NCBI GenBank assembly: GCA_016718825.1
Contig: JADKCL010000002.1
Location: forward strand, 186,001 to 250,000
Direction: 5' to 3'
DNA length: 64,000 nucleotides
Origin: Bacteroidota bacterium
GTDB taxonomy: Bacteria; Bacteroidota; Bacteroidia; J057; JADKCL01
Positions within the stretch are counted from its first letter, which is position 1; each line of letters begins with the position of its first letter. Below are positions 59,411 to 64,000 of this stretch, one piece after another. Both the position numbers and the translations under genes were made by a program. The notes below the pieces were generated by a model. It saw nothing but the letters and a program-made list of their open reading frames with translations. It was not told where the DNA came from and ran no database searches.

Positions 59411-60313
59411 ATGATTTTCACAGAATATTCTTACAAAACGTTGGCAGCAAAGGTGGACCTGCTGGGAGAAGATGATTTGCTGAAGCGCATTTTCGTCCCG
59501 GTGGACTTTTCTGACTGCTCTGATAACGCGATTCGGTATGCAGTGGCAATCGCCATTCGTACGGGTGCAGAGATTTTCCTATTCAATAGCGTACAGGTGC
59601 CGCTTCAGGCTGCCGAAATGGCAACCTATCCCTTGGACGCCCTCGAAAAGGAAGCCGCGCATCGAATTGGGAATCTTGCCCAGGAAATCACGAATTGGCT
59701 GGACAAGGAACGCTTTCGCAAGCTGAAAGTCCATCATCAGGTTGCCATTGGCTTTGCAGCTGAGGAGATTGCACTAAAGGCCAAGGCGATGGAAGCTGAT
59801 CTCGTAGTGATGGGCACGCGCGGGACCGGTGCGATTGAGGGGATGATTCTCGGTAGCAACGCAAGCTCCGTCGTACAAAATGTCACCTGTCCGGTGCTCG
59901 TGGTTCCTGAGGATGCCGAGTTTCACGGATTTGACCGGATCGCCTATGCCAGCGACATGCACGAGGTGAATGCCAAAGCCATACAGACTTTGGTTCATTT
60001 CGCCAGCCATTTTCACTCCGAAATCAATGTTCTGCATATTCTGACCAAGGCTGATGAGCTCTCCACAGAGCAGGCCAATAGCTTTCGCGAACAATTTAAG
60101 AAGGTTGCCAAGTATGGTAAGGTAAGCTTTCACATAGCTTATGCCGAGGATAAGTCTGTGGCGACGATGATTGAAGAATTCATGGATTCCAATGCTGTGG
60201 AGATCGTTGCGATGGTCACGCATCACCGGAGCTTTTTTGACAAACTTTTCCACCCAAGCCTTACCAGGCGCCTCACCGTACATGCACGAAAGCCATTGCT
60301 GGCTTTCCATTGA
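59411..60313 (+). CDS. Tandem universal stress protein
   Basis: A 300-residue protein made of two UspA-like domains. The first domain starts RIFVPVDFSDCSDNAIRYA and contains the ATP-binding signature GTRGTGAIEGMILGSNASS, the typical G-2x-G-9x-GS pattern. The second domain (from about residue 172) is less canonical: DRIAYASDMHEV and later VAMVTHHRSFFDKLF, without the full glycine pattern. These proteins help survival in starvation or redox stress. It is 50 bp upstream of the kinase gene and is probably transcribed with it. Confidence 0.9.
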   Translation: MIFTEYSYKTLAAKVDLLGEDDLLKRIFVPVDFSDCSDNAIRYAVAIAIRTGAEIFLFNSVQVPLQAAEMATYPLDALEKEAAHRIGNLAQEITNWLDKERFRKLKVHHQVAIGFAAEEIALKAKAMEADLVVMGTRGTGAIEGMILGSNASSVVQNVTCPVLVVPEDAEFHGFDRIAYASDMHEVNAKAIQTLVHFASHFHSEINVLHILTKADELSTEQANSFREQFKKVAKYGKVSFHIAYAEDKSVATMIEEFMDSNAVEIVAMVTHHRSFFDKLFHPSLTRRLTVHARKPLLAFH

Positions 60314-60363
60314 CGGAAAATCCAACCAACGCAAAGACATCGGCTATACCTTTCAAAGACCGG

Positions 60364-61917
60364 ATGAAATCCACTGAAAGCCAAGATACCCGTCCAAAAG
60401 AGGCAAAGTTCGATCACATCTGTGAGGCTTTGTTCTCCTCCGCCGCCGAGGGGCTCGTCGTGGTGGACCGTCGTGGAATTATCAAATTGTACAATCTCCG
60501 CGCCGAGGAAATGTTTGGATACACCCGCGAGGAAATGCAGGGGCAGCCGGTAGAACTGCTTGTTCCTGAAGCCTTTAGGGCCAAACATGTAAAAAACAAG
60601 GAGGGTTATCTTCAAAACCCAAGCACACGGTCCATGGGCATGGGGCTGGACCTTATGGCACGGCGCAAAGACGGAACAACCTTTCCCGTCGAAATCTCAC
60701 TGAATTACTTCGAATCGGAAGGTGAGCAATATGCCATGGCGCTGATTTCAGATATCACGCGTCGGAAGGCGGTCGAGCAGCAGCTTGCCAAGCTCAACGA
60801 GGAATTGGAGGGTCGGGTACAAGAGCGCACGCATGAGCTCAGGGAGAGCCAGCATCTGTATAGCGTGATTGCACGCAACTTCCCCAACGGAAGCATCAAT
60901 GTGTTTGACAGGGACTTCAATTACATCTTTGCAGAAGGGCGTGAATTGTTCAGAATGGGTGTAACAAGTGACCAACTGGTCGGCACCAATTATCTTGCCC
61001 GTCTTTCTCCCGTAGTACGGGAAACGGTTGGCACCAAGCTGAAAACAGTTTTTGAAGGCCATAGCCTTAGTTTTGACCTGGACCTCGAAGATAAGACATT
61101 TGAAATCCATGCAGTTCCGCTGCGCGATTCCGATGGACTTATCAGTCGTATCATGGTCGTGGAAACCAATACCACGCAACAAAAGCGCGCCGCGGCAGAC
61201 ATCATCAAGGCGCTGGAGAAAGAAAGACAGCTCAATGAGCTCAAATCGCGGTTTGTCTCGATGGCTTCGCATGAATTCCGCACCCCACTCAGCACAATTC
61301 TCACTTCCATCTCGCTGCTCAACAAATACACAGGTGCCGAACATGAGGAGCAGCGGATTAAACATTTTACCAGAATTCGCACATCAGTCCACAATCTCAC
61401 TGCCATCCTGAATGACTTTTTGTCGCTTGACAAGCTGGAAAGCGGCATGTTGGCGCCGAACGCAGAGGATTTTGACTTGTTTTCCATGGTAGAAGACCTG
61501 ATCGATGAAATGCAGTCCATCTGCAAATCAGGGCAGGTCATCAAACATGTTTATCAGGGCGAAAAGCAAGTGAAAGTCGATCGCAACATGGTGCGCAACA
61601 TCATCCTGAACCTGCTTTCCAATGCCATCAAATATTCTCCGGATGGGAAAACAGTTGAAATTCAGGTACATGTAAGCGATGGAAAGATAAGGATGGATGT
61701 CCGCGATGAAGGAATCGGGATTCCCGAAGGGGATGTAAAGCATATGTTTGAACGCTTTTTCAGAGCGCACAATGCCATCAATATTCAAGGCACTGGCTTG
61801 GGCCTCAACATTGTGAAGAAGTACATCGATTTGATGAACGGGGATATCTGGTTTGAGAGCACACCAGGAAGGGGTTCGGTTTTTAGTTTTGTGTTACCTC
61901 AAAAGTTAATGTCATGA
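60364..61917 (+). CDS. PAS-domain sensor histidine kinase
   Basis: A 517-residue cytoplasmic kinase with no membrane segment. PAS domain 1 covers about 16-132 (SAAEGLVVVDRRGIIKLYN...), a coiled coil about 134-162, PAS domain 2 about 165-275. The dimerisation/phosphoacceptor helix has H303 in MASHEFRTPLS, followed by the N box (NLLSNAIKYSP), G1 (RDEGIGIPEG), F box and G2 (GTGLGLNIVKKY). All catalytic boxes are intact. ATG 60364 was used; an upstream TTG would overlap the USP stop. The stop overlaps the start of the downstream Crp-type regulator (ATGA), so these are a cognate pair. Confidence 0.93.
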   Translation: MKSTESQDTRPKEAKFDHICEALFSSAAEGLVVVDRRGIIKLYNLRAEEMFGYTREEMQGQPVELLVPEAFRAKHVKNKEGYLQNPSTRSMGMGLDLMARRKDGTTFPVEISLNYFESEGEQYAMALISDITRRKAVEQQLAKLNEELEGRVQERTHELRESQHLYSVIARNFPNGSINVFDRDFNYIFAEGRELFRMGVTSDQLVGTNYLARLSPVVRETVGTKLKTVFEGHSLSFDLDLEDKTFEIHAVPLRDSDGLISRIMVVETNTTQQKRAAADIIKALEKERQLNELKSRFVSMASHEFRTPLSTILTSISLLNKYTGAEHEEQRIKHFTRIRTSVHNLTAILNDFLSLDKLESGMLAPNAEDFDLFSMVEDLIDEMQSICKSGQVIKHVYQGEKQVKVDRNMVRNIILNLLSNAIKYSPDGKTVEIQVHVSDGKIRMDVRDEGIGIPEGDVKHMFERFFRAHNAINIQGTGLGLNIVKKYIDLMNGDIWFESTPGRGSVFSFVLPQKLMS

Positions 61918-62978
61918 AGAAGATTTTGCTGATTGAAGACAATCCAGAAATGCGGGAAAACACCGCTGAGATTCTGGAGTTTGCAGGCTATCAGGTTTCT
62001 GCCGCCGTGAATGGACGGGAAGGCATTCAAAAGGCAAGGGAGGAGAATCCTGATTTGATTCTTTGCGACATCATGATGCCCGAGATGGATGGCTATGCGG
62101 TTTTGTTCTTGCTCAACAAGGACCCGAAAACGGCTGGAGTTCCGTTCATTTTCCTTACCGCGAAGGCAGATAAGAGCGAAATGCGCAAAGGAATGAACCT
62201 TGGCGCGGATGATTACCTGACCAAACCTTATGAGGAAATGGAACTGCTCGACGCCATCGAGAGCCGTTTCAAGCGCAGTGAAATCGTGCGGAAAGACTTC
62301 ACCAATGACTTGACAGGGTTAAATGCATTTTTGGATGAGGCCAAGGGCAAAGAAGCCTTGGGGAAACTTTCAGCCGACCGCAAAACCAGGGTTTTCAAGC
62401 GCAAAGAGAATATCTATTACGAAGGCGAATATCCCAATAATCTCTATTTCATCATCAAAGGCAAGGTAAAAGGCTGGCGGATGAATGAGGACGGCAAGGA
62501 ATTGATCACCGACCTTTACAAAACCGGTGAATTTCTCGGCTATTTGCCTTTGATTACGAATGTTCCCTTTACTGAAACTGCCACCGCCTTGGAGGAGACT
62601 GAGGCAGCTTTGATCCCTAAAGATGACTTTTTGGAGTTGTTTCATCGTGATCGCGACGTGGCTTACCGGTTCATCAAGATGCTCGCAAGCAATGTGCATG
62701 AAAAAGAAGAGAAGCTTTTGAGCCTCGCCTACAGCAGCGTGCGCGCGCGTGTCGCCGAGGCACTGTTGCACCTGCGTGATAGATATCAGGAGAAATCAAC
62801 GGGACCTTTCAGCATCAGCATCTCCCGAGATGACCTTGCTGGAATGGTCGGCACAGCGACAGAATCGTTGATTCGCACGCTTTCTGAATTCAAAAACGAG
62901 CATTTGCTTGAAATTTCAGGACGCGAAATCACCGTTCTGGATACCCACGGGCTTGAACGTGCGCGTCAGTACTATTGA
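61914..62978 (+). CDS. Receiver-Crp fusion transcription regulator
   Basis: A 354-residue fusion. The N-terminal receiver (1-120) has D52 in LCDIMMPEMDG, T82 and K104 in YLTKP. A cNMP-binding fold follows (about 150-260; ENIYYEGEYPNNLYFIIKGKV and GEFLGYLPL). The C-terminus has a Crp-type HTH (about 290-350; ISISRDDLAGMVGTATESLIRTLSEF). It lacks the cAMP-binding Arg-Ser pair, so the receiver may have replaced ligand control. It overlaps the kinase by 4 bp. This arrangement is typical of Bacteroidota redox or stress circuits. Confidence 0.93.
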   Translation: MKKILLIEDNPEMRENTAEILEFAGYQVSAAVNGREGIQKAREENPDLILCDIMMPEMDGYAVLFLLNKDPKTAGVPFIFLTAKADKSEMRKGMNLGADDYLTKPYEEMELLDAIESRFKRSEIVRKDFTNDLTGLNAFLDEAKGKEALGKLSADRKTRVFKRKENIYYEGEYPNNLYFIIKGKVKGWRMNEDGKELITDLYKTGEFLGYLPLITNVPFTETATALEETEAALIPKDDFLELFHRDRDVAYRFIKMLASNVHEKEEKLLSLAYSSVRARVAEALLHLRDRYQEKSTGPFSISISRDDLAGMVGTATESLIRTLSEFKNEHLLEISGREITVLDTHGLERARQYY

Positions 62979-63147
62979 TTCGCTGAAATTCCATGAGAGA
63001 AATCAGTTTTTTCGCTGACCGTTTTCATATCAGTTTTACCGACTTGGGATCAGCTTTGTGGAGTCAAATTCAGTACCCAAAAGACATAACAGGGGTCGTA
63101 TTCTAAGAAATTGATTATTGGGCCGTTCCAAAGGAGTGCCGACAATT

Positions 63148-63594
63148 ATGAAACAGCGAAGCTATAAAGTCCTTGTGCCGATCGATTTCTCCGAACATTC
63201 GAGGTATGCAGTGGAATTTGCGCTGAATTCATTCGGTAGCCGCTTGACACATCTTTTTCTGCTCCATGCCTACAAGGAAAATAGCCCCGGAAATGCCCCT
63301 TTGATTTCATTGATCGACATTTTGCGTGAAAAATCAGAACGCCTGATGCAGCAGGAAGTCCTGAATTTGAAGCCATTGATCGATGAGGGCAATGTCATTC
63401 TGAAGACCTACAGCAGGTTTGACGGGTTCCTCCATTCGATTTCAGAAATCGCAAATTCAGAGGATGTCGATTTGGTGGTGATTGGCACAAATGGTCATAC
63501 CCACCCCAGACTCGATCAACGCGATGACGATCCGGGATTTCTGGTGCACAAACTCAACAAGCCCATCTTGCTGGTTCCAAAAATTGCTAATTAG
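63148..63594 (+). CDS. Small universal stress protein-like protein
   Basis: A 148-residue UspA-family protein starting at ATG 63148 (KVLVPIDFSEHSRYAVEFAL). The ATP-binding segment is degenerate: VIGTNGHTHPRLDQRDDD lacks the second half of the G-2x-G-9x-GS pattern. It is probably a non-nucleotide-binding USP. It follows the Crp regulator by 169 bp and may be under its control. An upstream in-frame TTG at 63118 is less likely. Confidence 0.85.
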   Translation: MKQRSYKVLVPIDFSEHSRYAVEFALNSFGSRLTHLFLLHAYKENSPGNAPLISLIDILREKSERLMQQEVLNLKPLIDEGNVILKTYSRFDGFLHSISEIANSEDVDLVVIGTNGHTHPRLDQRDDDPGFLVHKLNKPILLVPKIAN

Positions 63595-63680
63595 GCCGCA
63601 TTTTGGTTCCGAATTTGTCTGATTGACTCATTTTCGCTTCTTTTGAGCATTACAATTTTGTGATCTCCGATTCAGCGAAA

Positions 63681-64000
63681 ATGAAGAAAATTCAGTCCCC
63701 TTTCCTGCAAATCGCCATCCTGGCATTGATGCTGTTGGGCCAAGGTCAACTTGTGTCTGCTCAAAAACAGCAAATCGCCCTGGAAGACATCTGGCTCAAC
63801 GGGAAATTCAGACCCGACTTCCCCTCCGAATTCAATTGGATGAAGGACGATAACTTCTATACCGAGCTCGACGGGACCAAAATCGAAAAGTTCGGAATCA
63901 AGGATCAATCCAAAGTCGCGACGATTTTGGATATCGCGACCCTCAAAAATCCAGCCGATGGCAGCGAACTCCAAGTCGCCAGCTATCGTTTCAGTGATGA
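63681..64000 (+). CDS. Dipeptidyl peptidase IV-like protein, N-terminal part
   Basis: The first 106 codons are present, the rest lies beyond the window. It has a signal peptide (FLQIAILALMLLGQGQLVSAQ) followed by LEDIWLNGKFRPDFPSEF and later NWMKDDNFYTELDG, which resembles the propeller start of the S9 dipeptidyl peptidase IV family in Bacteroidota. The catalytic domain is outside. It probably removes X-Pro dipeptides in the periplasm. Confidence 0.75.
   Translation, partial: MKKIQSPFLQIAILALMLLGQGQLVSAQKQQIALEDIWLNGKFRPDFPSEFNWMKDDNFYTELDGTKIEKFGIKDQSKVATILDIATLKNPADGSELQVASYRFSD

Overview
The window reads as a chromosomal segment of a Bacteroidota bacterium, about half G+C. The evidence is family content: a TonB receptor paired with a DUF4249 lipoprotein, PD40/OmpA proteins with TPR repeats, a DUF4369/thioredoxin protein, a 58-residue Hc1-type histone-like protein, atpD-atpC as a separate pair, and a Crp-type response regulator. 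Recognisable Shine-Dalgarno sequences are rare. Six upstream regions carry the Bacteroidota promoter pattern TTG-N19/20-TAnnTTTG. A saprospirian origin is plausible but is only an inference. No plasmid, prophage or CRISPR signals were seen; nearly everything is housekeeping or envelope related.

Layout. 1-8.4 kb: the end of an SRPBCC protein, mazG, a helical protein of unknown function, a receiver-only response regulator, ahpC, a tight leftward operon (MarR, methyltransferase, degenerate PAP2, enoyl-CoA hydratase) and a phosphoglucose/phosphomannose isomerase. 8.4-14 kb: a CCGCAAA palindrome array, an MlaD-like MCE protein, two unknown proteins, aroC and an alpha/beta hydrolase. 14.1-15.75 kb: the most striking locus, a REP-associated tyrosine transposase (RAYT) flanked by about 13 imperfect hairpins of two alternating types. 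15.76-25 kb: thiS and an SDR, divergent from a degenerate ureohydrolase, thiO and an MlaF-like ATPase; then radA, a BatA/VWA membrane protein and a dihydroorotase-like protein lacking metal ligands. 25-41.9 kb: an S74-chaperone surface protein, rocD, a DUF2233 protein, a Pmp3-domain protein, the TonB/DUF4249 pair (the latter frameshifted), an esterase, a thioredoxin-like protein, DUF547, Hc1, an ATP-grasp protein and PqiA. 42-49.3 kb: three leftward TPR-PD40-OmpA paralogues, one with two OmpA domains and one frameshifted. 49.4-58.8 kb: rplS, trmD, atpC, atpD, queG, a lipase, ruvB, glmM and a cysteine desulfurase. 58.9-64 kb: two tRNAs and a stress module (USP, PAS histidine kinase, receiver-Crp regulator, USP), then the start of a DPP IV-like peptidase.

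Functional links. The MlaD-like and MlaF-like proteins, about 11 kb apart, could be parts of one lipid transporter. thiS and thiO are split across a divergent promoter region. The PD40/OmpA cluster probably makes peptidoglycan-anchored periplasmic or outer-membrane proteins. The kinase and Crp regulator overlap by 4 bp and sit between two universal stress proteins, suggesting one regulatory circuit. Several enzyme-like proteins (PAP2, ureohydrolase, dihydroorotase) keep the fold signature but lack catalytic residues, a recurring theme here.
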